A DNA stretch of 64,000 nucleotides, taken from the NCBI GenBank assembly GCA_029255685.2, contig CM055314.2:824399-888398 (forward strand), read 5' to 3'. The stretch's first letter is position 1; each line of letters begins with the position of its first letter. Made by a program: the position numbers and the translations under genes. The DNA comes from Silene conica. Lineage: Eukaryota > Streptophyta > Magnoliopsida > Caryophyllales > Caryophyllaceae. The notes below the pieces were generated by a model, which saw nothing but the letters and a program-made list of their open reading frames with translations, was not told the DNA's origin and did not search any database. This document shows positions 47,910-59,107 of the stretch, one piece after another.

Positions 47910-48078
47910 TAATATCAGTAACAAGTTCAGTAATAGTTAGAAAATCCAATGCAAAGTGGAGTAAATCTTTTGTACATTCCACTGTCATGAATTCATGTGT
48001 ACAAGAATCGGATAAAGTAAGTGTATAACATCAACAAACAAACATATGAAACATTGATCAACTAGTATATTTACTTAT

Positions 48079-49086
48079 TTAGTAAGAATGAGTAGACTCC
48101 AACAACGGACTGGAACCAAAACCGTTTCCAATCTCCGAAAATTTGATACTAGTACTCATCCCAGTCTCAAGAGCATTCATCAAACCCTGAGCCCTAAGCT
48201 TACCCTTATCAGTCCCACTACAAACAACCTCTCTTAACCCTTCCAAAACCGAGTTTAACCCTAATTCCGTAATCTCCTGCACAACAGTCTGACCCCCAAA
48301 TTCCAGCAACTTAAGCAATGCAGACACGGCATTCTCTTTAACCCTTCTAGTAGCATGCTGCAGCTGCTCTTCCCCTGGAACGATCAAATTCAGCAAAACC
48401 CTAATCCCGCCTACAGTTTTAAACCCAGTGGGAGCAGCATCACAGCCAGCCAACTGCGCAATAACAGCGGTAACATCCTCCAAAACCCCAACCCTAAAAT
48501 CGCCAGTAACACGGGCGAACAACGCCTTAACCCCGCCAAGGTCGATCACATTGTTCCGATTCTCGACACATAAGGAAATCCCAAAAAGCGCTTTAACAGC
48601 ATCTTTAACCGATTGCGAGGGGGAATCGAAAACGGCAACAATATCAACAAGGTAGTAGACTAAATCACGCATGGAGCCAAGCTTGGGGCGGAGGTCGGGT
48701 TGGAGAGAGAGGCTGTAGACGGTGGCGGCAGCAGATTGTACCGCGGCGGAGGAGTAATGAGTTCGGTGAGATGAAAGCGCGTGGGATAGAGCGTCAAGAA
48801 GGCCGCGCGTGGAGATGAGGGGTTGTTTGGAGGAGATTGAGAGGTTAAGGAGGATAGCAGCGGCGTTTTCTTGAGAGAGAGGGGTGGTGGAGTAGAGAGT
48901 TTCAGCGAGGTTAGAGATGGCGACGCCGTTGGAGAAGGTGGCGATGATGGGTCTGATATCTGGGTCTAGTTTGGTAAGGAGACGGAGTTCGCTTAATGCG
49001 GCGGCGCGGGTGGCGTCTGAGACGGAGGTTAGGTTATGGATTAAGAGGGAGGCGGTTTTAAGCTTGACTTGGTGGGTTAACTCCAT
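48079..49086 (-). CDS. Armadillo-repeat protein (U-box-protein-like, no U-box), intronless, 335 aa
   Basis: A single uninterrupted ORF of 1008 nt, GC-richer than its surroundings. It is all-helical with armadillo-type repeats: ENAAAILLNLSIS, VQSAAATVYSLSLQPD, VKDAVKALFGISLCVENRNNVIDLGGVKALF, VLEDVTAVIAQLAGCDAA and VKENAVSALLKLLEFGG. These match the C-terminal armadillo region of plant U-box E3 ligases, but no U-box (zinc-free RING fold) precedes it, and the first residues (MELTHQVKLKTASLLIHNL) look like a genuine start. Armadillo-only relatives of plant U-box proteins are known; they bind partner proteins and have no enzyme activity of their own. The partner cannot be told from sequence. The C-terminus (FGSSPLLESTHSY) is unstructured. 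Confidence 0.88.
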   Translation of the reverse strand: MELTHQVKLKTASLLIHNLTSVSDATRAAALSELRLLTKLDPDIRPIIATFSNGVAISNLAETLYSTTPLSQENAAAILLNLSISSKQPLISTRGLLDALSHALSSHRTHYSSAAVQSAAATVYSLSLQPDLRPKLGSMRDLVYYLVDIVAVFDSPSQSVKDAVKALFGISLCVENRNNVIDLGGVKALFARVTGDFRVGVLEDVTAVIAQLAGCDAAPTGFKTVGGIRVLLNLIVPGEEQLQHATRRVKENAVSALLKLLEFGGQTVVQEITELGLNSVLEGLREVVCSGTDKGKLRAQGLMNALETGMSTSIKFSEIGNGFGSSPLLESTHSY

Positions 49087-49253
49087 TGTTGATCATGGGA
49101 GAGTTGCAGGAGACGTGGGTTTGATGAATATGGGTGATGAAGATGATTTACAAGTTGGTTGGTGAAGGTTGTTGGGAAGGAGGGAAAACAAGAAAAGTGG
49201 TGGGAAATGAATCTATTCAATAAACATACCTACATTCCTTAGTTGAAAAAATA

Positions 49254-49908
49254 CAAATTCACATTTGTGACGGTTGTATCATTGACACGACACGAACCCG
49301 ACACGAAATTAACGGGTTCGGGTCAAGCTGTTTCAACCCGTTTACGTAATTGGGTTGACACAAACACGACTCGAACTTATATGGGTCGGGTTCGGGTTGG
49401 AGTCTTACGACACGAACCCGACACGAATAACCCATTACTTTAAATAGGTTATGATATATCCATCTAAATGGGTTATAATCGGGTTATGTTATTTTGAATT
49501 TGAAATAAGATATGAAGATTGTCTATTCTTGCTGTAACTTTTAATTTTGAATGCATTATATTTACTATATGGGTTGGATGGGTTAAACGGGTTTAATGGG
49601 TCGAAATTGATCTGTTAAAACTTAAATGGGTTACACAAGTCGGGTTGGGTTATTGAAAAAATAAATGGGTTGGGTTAGGGTTGATGCATGTGACCCGTTT
49701 ATCTAATTGGGTCGGGTTAGGGTTGAGGGGGTCACGACCCATTTAATGGTGACACGAACACGAACCCGACACGACCCGACCTGTTTGCCAGGTCTAGTCA
49801 CTACTTGTACCCGTCGAAGGATATCGTTTCCTCTTATAAAATATAAGAGGTGAGTGGGAAAGCACAAGCTTGTGACGGGATTAGCCCGTCACAAGCAAGA
49901 CTTGCTGC
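49254..49908. mobile_element. Composite Mutator-like MITE carrying a nested gacacgaaccc element
   Basis: Outer ends caaattcacatttgtgacgg and gtcacaagcaagacttgctg, flanked by tgaaaaaata (49244-49253 and 49909-49918). From about 49275 to 49800 the interior is a second repeat (gacacgaacccgacacga at both its ends, inverted ggtcggg words inside) matching 35818-36310. The second element seems to have inserted into the first. Confidence 0.78.
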
Positions 49909-49936
49909 TGAAAAAATAGGTTAGATAAATTAATAA

Positions 49937-50159
49937 GGCCCTGTTCTTTTCGGCTGAAACGAGCTGAATTGAATTAATTGGAGTAGAGCTTAACTGAATT
50001 AAATTAAGTGGAACCGAGGTGAAGTAAATTTAGTTGAATTAAAAGCTAATTTTGTGAAAAGATTAATTGAACATAATTCATTGAACGTAAATAAAATTTA
50101 GCGTAATACAACGAAGAAAAACTGAAAGGAGATGAAATTAAGCGAGAAAGAACAGAGCC
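49937..50159. mobile_element. PIF/Harbinger-like MITE
   Basis: Flanked by TAA (49934-49936 and 50160-50162). Ends ggccctgttcttttcggctg and gcgagaaagaacagagcc. At 223 bp it is the best-preserved member of the 'ggccctgttc' family. Confidence 0.88.
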
Positions 50160-50630
50160 TAAGTCTCCCTCACAAACTGACGATGAGTCGAATAGTTCGC
50201 ACTTTTGTAGATAGGACAAGTGCACAAGTCTAGGGAATCACAAAGTGTTATTTTTTCCTTCTTTGACCCGTCACAAGCAAATTTGTGTAGATAAATATCC
50301 TTCTTTCCCTTTATAGACCTCTCAAATTCTAAACCGACTCAAAAACCGACCTGTAAATAATTCACACCTAAAAGATATCCGAATTCTTTATAACGCGTAA
50401 ATAGGCCAAAACTTAATCCGGAGCAGGATAGCCACCGGGTCAAGATAATATATTATTACGTGTGCCAAAAGTATACAACGTTGTTTCATTGACTGATTAC
50501 CTCAACGCCGGACGTGGGAAGGACTTTGGTTTGAAATATTCAATAATTTTTCAACTCAACCATTTAATAATTTGAAGTCTTTTCAGGACGGCCATACACG
50601 GGGTAATAAGAAATAAGAAATAAAAAATAA

Positions 50631-50880
50631 GGGGTTGTTTGGTTGCCTTCCAAAATCACAAGAATTGGAAAATCATGGGAAATAGGAAAATTGGATCTTG
50701 TTTGGTTGCCTAAAATTCATGTGAATTAGAACTTCCCCTCTAGGTAAGTGGAAGTTCCTGCATGAATTAAAGTTACTACATTCAACCAAACAACAATTAC
50801 ATAATTCACGTGATTCTCAAGTTCATATGAATTTAATTTTCCCGGGAATTTTATCTTCTCATGCCGAACCAAACGACTCC
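50631..50880. mobile_element. PIF/Harbinger-like MITE, 'ggggttgtttggtt' family
   Basis: Flanked by TAA (50628-50630 and 50881-50883). Ends ggggttgtttggttgcc and gccgaaccaaacgactcc are inverted repeats. The interior has aattcatgtgaatt-type palindromes. Confidence 0.82.
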
Positions 50881-50928
50881 TAAGACTATAAAACTTGTCG
50901 GCTCAAATGTTTTTGGTATATGCTAAAA

Positions 50929-51128
50929 CAGCAAGACTTGCGGAAGACGGTGACAACCGTGTCCTTAAGAAGGCGGGCCAAATATCACAATTTTAACGCT
51001 AAATGTAACCAGTATAAATTTCTAAATTAACAAGTTTTTCACATGGTCACATTTGTCCTTAAAATTGTGATATTTTGGCCCGTCTTCTTGAGGAGACGGA
51101 ATTGGTCTATCTTCAGTGAGAATTTGTG
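50929..51128. mobile_element. Mutator-like MITE with exact 9 bp target duplication and long foldback
   Basis: Flanked by atgctaaaa at 50920-50928 and 51129-51137. It starts cagcaagacttgcggaagac and ends cttcagtgagaatttgtg, the reverse of the 42267 element's termini. Arms of about 75 bp (cgggccaaatatcacaattt and aaattgtgatattttggccc) make an extended hairpin. Confidence 0.87.
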
Positions 51129-51384
51129 ATGCTAAAATTGATCCCTTTTCTCGACTGTATTTGCATTTCAGTCCGCGATATGCAGGTTCACAGGCAGAGA
51201 CCGGAAATCATTCATAAAAATGACAAAACCTACTTCCATCACAGGTTATAATAACAATGAACGAGAACATAAACAAGAACAAGTTCCGTTCCAAACTAGT
51301 CAATATCTTCCCATTCACAGCTTGTCTTTTAAGTAAATGCTGCTAAATGCTTACTGTGACAAAAGCTACATCGAAACCAACTCC

Positions 51385-54300
51385 TCAGTCTTCTCTCAGC
51401 TTCATGTATTCTCGACGAAGGCCATCCCTGTTAACAACCACTATTTCCAACTTGTCTCCCTGCCCATAACATAACATGATATCAACAAAAAATTTGGTCT
51501 AATGGAATCACATTATAAATACTCCATATAGTAAGAGCTACGAGGGTTACAACTCAAGTTACGTAATTTTCATTGAACTAAAATCGAGAGTTCTTTCAGT
51601 CCTGTGAGCAAAAAAAACAGTAACTAAACGGCGGGCTGAGTTTTTCTTTAAACAAACCAGGGTCAATTATTTTTCACATGAATATTGAACATAGATATCA
51701 AATTCTTTCCTCCTGATGAGGGGTGTTAATTTAGCTAGGTTATGAGCTACTTGTTTCCATCAAGTCTAACATGGGGATTCTCGCAATAGGTAAACTTCTC
51801 ACAATAATCAAATAAAGCACTGTTCTTTCTTTCTGGCTTAATTTCAGTTCCTTTCAATTTTGCTTGGATGTATCCATTAAGTTTTATTTACGTTCAATCA
51901 ATTATATTCAGTTAATCTCTTCACAAAATTAACTTTGACTTCAACTAAATTTACTTCACCTCAGTTCCACTCAATTTAGTTCAATTAAACTCTCATCCAA
52001 TTAATTCAATTCAGCTCGTTTCAGCCGAAAAAAACAGGGCCTAAGTCACCTATACGCAACCGAAGGTTAGTTACAAGTTACAACAGATCATGAAGCTCCA
52101 ATCTCCACATTTTTTCTCCGACGTATACTGGCTCTACACCCTTGGGCATTTCTAATCATTATCATTACCCCGAAGGCCCCAATAATTCTAAAGAAGCTCC
52201 CACTTCGACCAAACTAAGGAGTGCTTGGACTTTGGACACAAGCAGCTTGTCCCTACAAAACACCAATGTATCCAAACCAACCATAACTAAAACAAGACAA
52301 TCACCTGCTACACTATGTACAGACTTGAGCATTTTAAGAACCATTTCAGTTCAGCTTATCGGCCAAAAGAAAATATTTTTTTGATGTATCAAAAATGGAC
52401 ATAGCTTGTACTCATCCTTGTTAATCAAACTAGGCATGTGCCATGTAAGGCATCAGAGTGTCCAATACAACAAGGATTGAGGGATATAGAAGAATCGAAA
52501 ATATCGGTATCTACTTGTACAGCAAGAATCAAAACTAACAAGAGCAAAAAAAAAATAGAAACTCACTGTGTAAATGTCCCTCTCAGTTGCAGCTGCAAAA
52601 GCAGTCTTCACCAAATCAATTGCTTCTAGCTCAGATAAAGGGGTGACAGCATCCTGCAAATGCCACAGGCTTTCTAGTCAGTCAACTAGGATGCCATCAG
52701 AGATGAATCAAGATTAACAAAAGTATGTGAGGACGCAGTGGCGGAGCCTTCAGTATCAGGGGTCCAGATATATATTTTAAAAGAACTATTACACAGTGGG
52801 AGCGTTAAATTTTTTTAAGCACAAAAATTGGGAAAATTGTACAAAAGAAATACTTTCCGATATCTGAGGACCCTGGATTCTATAATGTAGATCCGCCTAC
52901 ACTGGACGATGAGTCAGTGATACCAATTTTTGCAAATATTGAGGAAATCGAGCACACACCTGCGCAGGTAATAAAAGGGGGCTGGGAGCCTTCAGCTGGT
53001 TATCTAGGAATGGCATTATAAGCTTAGAACCAGAACCCTGAGAGCTGTATCCAACCTTCTCATATGATCCAACTGCATCATATGTGAAAACACAGCCCTT
53101 GCCTGAAGCATATACAACCAGAGGACAGTTGGTTAACTCTATTCTGTTAATGGGGATGTGCTTACAACATTAAATGCATATAAAAGAATATACGATAACA
53201 AATGCAGAAGGATGATTTCAAAGTACCTTCATTATCAAGGCCACCCAAAACATTGAAAGCGTAGTAAGGGAAGAACCGTTTATAGTACAAGGTGTTGGAC
53301 AAAAGCTGAGCCATTGCAGGGCAGCTCATTTGCTTGTTGTGCTGATGCTGATATAACTGGGAACAATATGGATAAATTTACAGTCATATTTCAGTATCCG
53401 AATATGATCATCAAACCTAATATTCCATATTTAGTACTGTGACAATAAATGAATAAACCTTTCACGACATTAAAACCACAGAAGCAACTTCAGAAACAAA
53501 GTTAAACACAGCTAATATAAAGAAATGTTTGCATAATACTTTTTTTATTCAAGTTCCAAGCATATCAAGCAACTTCAGAAACAAAGTTAAACACAGCTAA
53601 AATAAAGAAAGGTTTGCACAATACTTTTCTTATTCAAGTTCCAAGCATATCTTACACAACAGTACAACACCGTTTGAGTCCATTCAAGACGACAGCCAAA
53701 AGATAATCATTTTTTTCATTGGGTGTCTATAACTTGAACAAGGGTTAAGGCGGGTCAGAATTCCATTACATAGGGGTCATTTTTGCACCATGCTACCCAC
53801 CAACGACACATATTATTTCAGATTGTGGAAATTCGAACATATTGTTTTGCAAGGCTTTGTATAGAATATGGCTTTGAAATCCTTACCAAATGCCTTGATC
53901 CCAAAACCTTTTGCAAGGCCCTTACATCAGGCTGAAATCCAGACGAAGCCAACAGGCTTTTTTCAGCCCTACAAGAAAAAGATTAAAGTAGTTAGATAAC
54001 TTGACAGTTTGACATAACTGAATAAGAAGGGAATAACTAAAAGTTCTGGGCTCTGGCACTTGACAGTGACTTACATTAGTTCAGGAAAAAGTGAAAACGT
54101 TTTACACAAAGCATCCATGAATTCCATTTTTGACTAATAGAAAATAAGAATATTGGAATGTCCTACTCATAAAATAAACGATCCAACTCGTGCTCCCACT
54201 ATCTAGACACTATGACCCTTCAAATTTCTCATCGATCACTAAATCAACATTCAAGGAGCATTTAAATGCAGGTATGAGCAGGAATTACGTCTATATAGAG

Positions 54301-57160
54301 TACAAGCAGGTACAATTTCCCATGTTAACACGTACAATGGTCTACTTTACATAAGAGCAATTGCAGTGATACGTTAGTCCATGGAGTTCTTATTTAAAGA
54401 CGAGCTTACCCCATTGACAGATGGAGTGTGAAGAGGTTTGGCCTTATCGGTTTGTGCAGAAGAACCATTTGTTCTTGGATGAGAGAGAAGGAAGAAAAAA
54501 AGAAAAGGAAACAAGTAGCAGAATGAGGAGGCATGGTCTACACACATGATTGCAAGAGTGTGTACTTCACTTTCCAAAGGAGGCAGTTGTAGATATTAAA
54601 AAGCAAAAACTGGACGCTACTATACTTTATTGTTTCCGTCATTTTTGCCTTTTATACCGAGTAGTTATTTGGGTAGGCCCATTTTGGAACTTAATCTTTT
54701 TGATCATTGTTGGAATGAGTTCTTAAAATTGGAGTTTGTCTCTTATGAGAAGTGGCAATTAGGTGTCCGTAAACCAACTTATCAAAGTCTCCAAGTGATT
54801 CTCTGTCTGGACGGACTCTGGAGAGATAAAATGGAGAGTGACTCTTTGTTACAATGGTCTCTTGATGACTCTTCATCCTACTCCAAGGAATCAATGGAGA
54901 CATCAAACATGAATCTTTTTTTTTGTTAAAGGGATCAAATATGACTCTTGGAGGAGAGTTAAGACAAAATCAGGTCTCCATTTTAATGAGTCCCAAAATA
55001 GTATATTTAAATGTTTGTTTAGCTTAAATTGATAAAATAAATGAGAAATTAAATAGAACGGGTCCCAAAATACGAGGTGGAGAGTGATTTGGAGAAAATT
55101 GGTATTTTAGTAGGGGAGATGGTAAACTGGAAACATGAACTCTCCAAAAGTTTGCATTTTACATATTTGCTAGTGTGCTGTAATTGGTGATTTCATATAA
55201 TGTGGCATCCTTCTATTTTTTTAGAAGTTTAAGTCTGCTTAATCAGTCCCACGGGTCTGGATTCATGTTGCAGATAATTCATAAGCCTTACTGGTGCCCT
55301 AATGCTTTTCCAAATGGCCAACTACTCAACTAGTCTTGTCAAAACATTTAGAAGTTAATTTATCAGAGAGATACTAAAAAGTAACTCTAGAACAGGAAAG
55401 AGAAACAATCCTACAAAACAAATACTCCATAATTGTGCTACTGCAGCTGAAAACAGGTGTGAGAAGTACAACCAAAGTAGCTACTAAATTGGAGAAGTAG
55501 GCACACGATAACATTTATTGTTACTTGAACCCTTCGATAGCATGCACCCGAAGATAATCAACTGGAAGTTATTCCTAGCAGTGAAGAACAGAGACATTTA
55601 AAAAGGAGACAGAAGTCAATTGAATTTTGAGAACCGAACCTGACAGCTTTACTGATCAGAAAGCCGGTTAAGGTAACCGAAATTTCAGAGGCTTCGAAAA
55701 TTGGGTTCTGGTTCTGTTCCAGTTACAAATTTGGTTAAGACTATCTTGCTCACCCCTACCTCTCAACTCCATATTTTCTTTAATCCCCACAATGCTCTTA
55801 CATTTTTCTATCACCTTTATCTACATTTTCGCGGTTCTCTCCTACCCCTCATAATCTTATCTTCCCATTCTTCAGGCTTTCAAATCGGGGTCTGACTTGG
55901 TCTTCCTCTTACATGACCAAACCATCTTTACCAATTCCCCCTCATCCTAACTTCATTAGGTGCAGCTCCTTGTCTGTGCTAGTTAACATATATCTAGACC
56001 CTAATATATTATGACCGTGAATGAAACCAACATTTAATACTATTGGGTCTGAATAAAGAACAATATTCAGTCTATTCAACCTTCCATCGGCAACTTTCCA
56101 ATGCCACCAGCACGATATGTTCTAGTTAACATCTATCTAAACCCTAATATATTCGAATATCCAAAACAAACAGTAAGACCCCTCAATAGGATGCATCCTA
56201 ATTCCTAAGTGAGTCGATTGAGATTTGTGATTTCTACCAATGAAGATTAAGGAGGGACTTAAATTGGTGGCTTTAGTCAATTATGTTTTGTAGTTATCAA
56301 TCATACCCGGCACTAAAGTGAATGTGCATAATCTCTCACAAAATGCGTCATAGAGTGCTTGCACAACTTAAGACCCATTTACTTCAGATCATTCTATTAA
56401 ATTATTCGCTTTGCCACCCCTATTAGTTAGGTGTGTATTTGGATCCGTTTGAGTTGAAGTACACGGAAGTGGGATCGAGACATAGCGCCCAACGCTCATC
56501 CACCACTACACAAAACATGCTTAGAAAAACGTGAATTATTGTCTTGGAGGGGGGATAAATGCGATACTTAAACAATTGACCGTGATAGAGGGAGTAAAAC
56601 GGGAGAAGTACAATGTAAGGAACAAAAACCCAGATTTAGAGCAACAAAAACCGAAATCAAAGTTGAGAAAATGTTCCAATGGTGGGTGAATTCCGAAGAT
56701 CCAACCTTTTTTTTATAAACCCTCTCCTTTAGTTAATATTTACACAGAAACGCAAGATGTGTTAGTTAACGTCTATAGTCTAAACCGTACGTATAACCCT
56801 AACCCTAACCCTAACCCTAACCCTAACCCTAATATAGACGAAAAGCGAAGTATCGGAAATATGTACAAATGTAAGCAATGAATGTAAAGACAATTAAAAA
56901 GAAGAAAAAAAAGACATACAGGGGATGAATTTTGGAATAATCACGAGTGAGAATGTTGTAACCGGTGGACATACGAGTATCGGCGGCGATGACGCAGTAA
57001 TCAGATCCTGCTACTGCCACACATGTTCTACATACATGTACATGTTTTTCCCCAAATTAATTTCCTCAATTATATATATACATAATCAATCAATCAAACA
57101 AATACATACATACCCTCCATTGAAATCGTAAGGAGACCAGCTTGGATGTTGCTTCGTCAT
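51385..57160 (-). CDS. PBF1: 20S proteasome subunit beta type-1 (beta-6, PBF1), 7 exons, 223 aa
   Basis: Exons in transcript order: 57160-57114, 57027-56920, 53968-53887, 53356-53227, 53102-52960, 52653-52567, 51459-51385; all GT-AG, frame open for 672 nt. The product is a non-catalytic beta-ring subunit of the 20S core proteasome in cytosol and nucleus. Seen: [16 protein letters not shown] start, [90 protein letters not shown] and ending YMKLRED. The length of 223 is the same as I recall for Arabidopsis PBF1. There is no propeptide with a Gly-Thr cleavage site at a catalytic Thr1, as expected for beta-6. Start: an upstream in-frame ATG exists at 57295, but the family starts at the ATG at 57160. 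Intron 2 is nearly 3 kb and contains a telomere-like repeat. Confidence 0.95.
51816..52041. mobile_element. PIF/Harbinger-like MITE in PBF1 intron 6
   Basis: Flanked by TAA (51813-51815 and 52042-52044). Ends agcactgttctttctttctg and gccgaaaaaaacagggcc; opposite orientation to the copy at 49937. Confidence 0.85.
53483..53655. repeat. Two-copy tandem repeat, 86 bp unit, in PBF1 intron 3
   Basis: gcaacttcagaaacaaagtt, aaacacagctaa, tttattcaagttccaagcat occur at 53483-53568 and again at 53569-53655 with few differences. It lies wholly inside the intron between 53357 and 53886. Confidence 0.85.
53969..56919 (-). other. PBF1 intron 2, nearly 3 kb
   Basis: No coding exon or recognisable gene. It includes the telomere-like repeat at 56797-56832 and a block at 54630-54960 with ORFs that resemble nothing. 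AT-rich sequence fills the rest. The other PBF1 introns are 86-920 bp, so this one is unusually large. Confidence 0.5.
56797..56832. repeat. Interstitial telomere-like repeat, (CCCTAA)6
   Basis: Six perfect tandem ccctaa units plus a partial one at the left. This is the six-base form, whereas most plant telomeres use the seven-base CCCTAAA. It lies about 90 bp inside PBF1 intron 2, near the 5' end of the gene. Confidence 0.93.
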
Positions 57161-57949
57161 TGTGTTTGTGGATGATTTTTCAGAGAGAAAGGTGAAGAAG
57201 ACTGAAGAGTAGCGAGGGACAATGGGAGTGAGCCTTCTTTTTTGAGGTTTAATACGCTCTCCTATACGACTATGTCTATACTCTATACTACGCACGGCGG
57301 ACTATGTATTTCTTTATCGCAAATAGAGTACAACTCCAGATGAATATGAGTATCGTACATCTAACTAAATATCGTGCATCGCACATTAAGATGGATATAA
57401 GCATCGTACTTCGTCATAGTGCTAACCAAACGTACTTAGCTATTGAAGTGAAACCAACGTAAGCCTAATTTGGCAAAACACGCTTCGCCTAAAACCAAAG
57501 GAGTTTACTGCGATAAGTAAAAGTGTTGGCATTCATCACCTTGGATTTCTAAAGAATGCTCTATAAAAACTTGCCTAAGGTCTTTCATAGAAGGAGGTCA
57601 ATCCTTCACACTCTCGTAGATGATTCATCAAGTCGATCACATAGACCGCTCAATGCTGGGCTATGGATTCATTAAGAGCATTGCGTCATAGGAATGGATA
57701 GTGCGCATAAATGTGAGTCTTTTCCATGGCTTTATTTAACCACAAGGTCTAGTTTGACCCGGACCGAGTTTTCACCATGAATTCCTCTACCAGCCATAGG
57801 CTTCAGCCCTCATTACCCTCGAGTTTCAATGACCATATTTCGGCATGGACTCCAGCCAAGAATGCTCCGCAGGAATTTCTTACCCTACCCTTGGTGCGCA
57901 CTAAGTAAACCCTTGAGTATATGTGATAGCCTGCAAACCACATATAACA

Positions 57950-58025
57950 TGTAAGTCACCCGAGGGTGACAGACTCGAAGTCTTACCAGGTAAGCCACCC
58001 GAGGGTGACAGACTCGAAGTCTATT
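57950..58025. repeat. Two-copy short tandem repeat
   Basis: cacccgagggtgacagactc followed by gaagtct appears near 57957 and again near 57997, about 41 bp apart. ccaagaatgctcc also appears at both 57855 and 58038, so a larger, imperfect duplication surrounds it. Confidence 0.7.
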
Positions 58026-59107
58026 TAGGTATGGACTCGAGCCAAGAATGCTCCAGAAGATTTTTGCTCTTGCAGATGCTTGAACCCTGGTCTCCTGAAA
58101 ATTTCCACCATTGCGGGCTTCAACACTAGTTAACATGAATATCAAATTTTAAAAATAACCCGCATATTTTTGCTAACCTTTCCTAATCTCAATGAAATAT
58201 GTTTTTGTTTTATGTTGTGATACTTGACCCGTTAAGACAAATATACTCGTCTTAAATGAAAATTTGTGAGTTATTACGAGACAGTTTTACCCTAATACTC
58301 TGACAATTTTAATGACTAAAAATAAAATTATCTATTAACCTTAAATGAATAGTTTTCGTATAAAAATGAACCGTTTCACAGCCAGTATAGGACCGTCTTA
58401 TGCTAATATTCGTGTAAGGACCATATTTGTCATTTTGTGAAAAGCTACTTACCTAATATTAGAAATAGATAACAAAAGAATAATATATAGATATACTTAA
58501 CACGTGATCGGGACGGGGGAGTAATAATTCCAGACTCATATTATTGTTGTATGAGTTTTTAGAGCAATGAGAATGTCGACCCAATTTTAATTTGGGCAGA
58601 TTAGGATTGTGGGTCACTATATTATCGAGATTTATTTAACAAAAAGCGGTCATTCCCAAATTTAAGGTCAAAATTATGGTCGATTTAAGATTCTCGGGTA
58701 AAAAAACCTTGAAAATCGCAGATTATGACAAGATAATCATTTTAAAACAAAAAAAAATTACTTATTTCGAATTTGATGTAGGAGTTACATTCAATTAATT
58801 TTTTTAAGAGTCACAAAAAGACATACTATGCATGAAAATAAAATATGAAGAGTACAATGAACGCAACCTTAAAATACTCGGGTATTATGTAAAAAATCAT
58901 TGTCCTAGGCACTTAAATAGGTCGGCTCATGATATTGCAAAAACGATGTCATGACTCTAACCATAATCATCTGTCAAAAAAAAAAAAAAAAAGGATACCG
59001 CGTGAAGTTAACGAATATTCAATAATTCTCATTTATATGCTCATATATTTAAGGGACGTGTTAATCCTGTTATTACGATCGCCGATCGGTGCTTTTTCTG
59101 CACAAAT

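Larger units (their letters stand above)
41903..48078. other. 6 kb region between trihelix and armadillo genes, mostly non-coding
   Basis: It contains the trihelix promoter (immediately right of 41902), a (agt)n run at 41967-42004, a Mutator-like MITE (42267-42465) and another (agt)n run near 42795-42810. Further on are a two-copy repeat at 43256-43400 (gacttctatagggcgattcg versus gacttctatagggtgattca), an hAT MITE (44293-44468), a SINE-like piece near 45640-45782 and exon-like segments on the minus strand at 46777-47435. I do not recognise any protein here. Confidence 0.45.
49087..51384. other. Intergenic region between armadillo and PBF1 genes, mostly MITEs
   Basis: Right of 49086 is the armadillo promoter (about 160 bp). 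Almost everything else is assigned to transposons: 49254-49908, 49937-50159, 50631-50880 and 50929-51128, with a fragment near 50256-50295 (gacccgtcacaagcaaat). The last 250 bp before 51385 hold the PBF1 3'UTR. Confidence 0.6.

Noticed and set aside
54630-54929. 99-codon ORF in PBF1 intron 2
   Set aside because: No family similarity, no splice context linking it to another exon, and overlapping ORFs on the opposite strand are as long.
57086-57295. Upstream in-frame ATG extending PBF1 by 45 residues
   Set aside because: The extension is basic and unlike any PBF1 N-terminus; the ATG at 57160 gives the conserved MTKQH start and the usual 223 residues.
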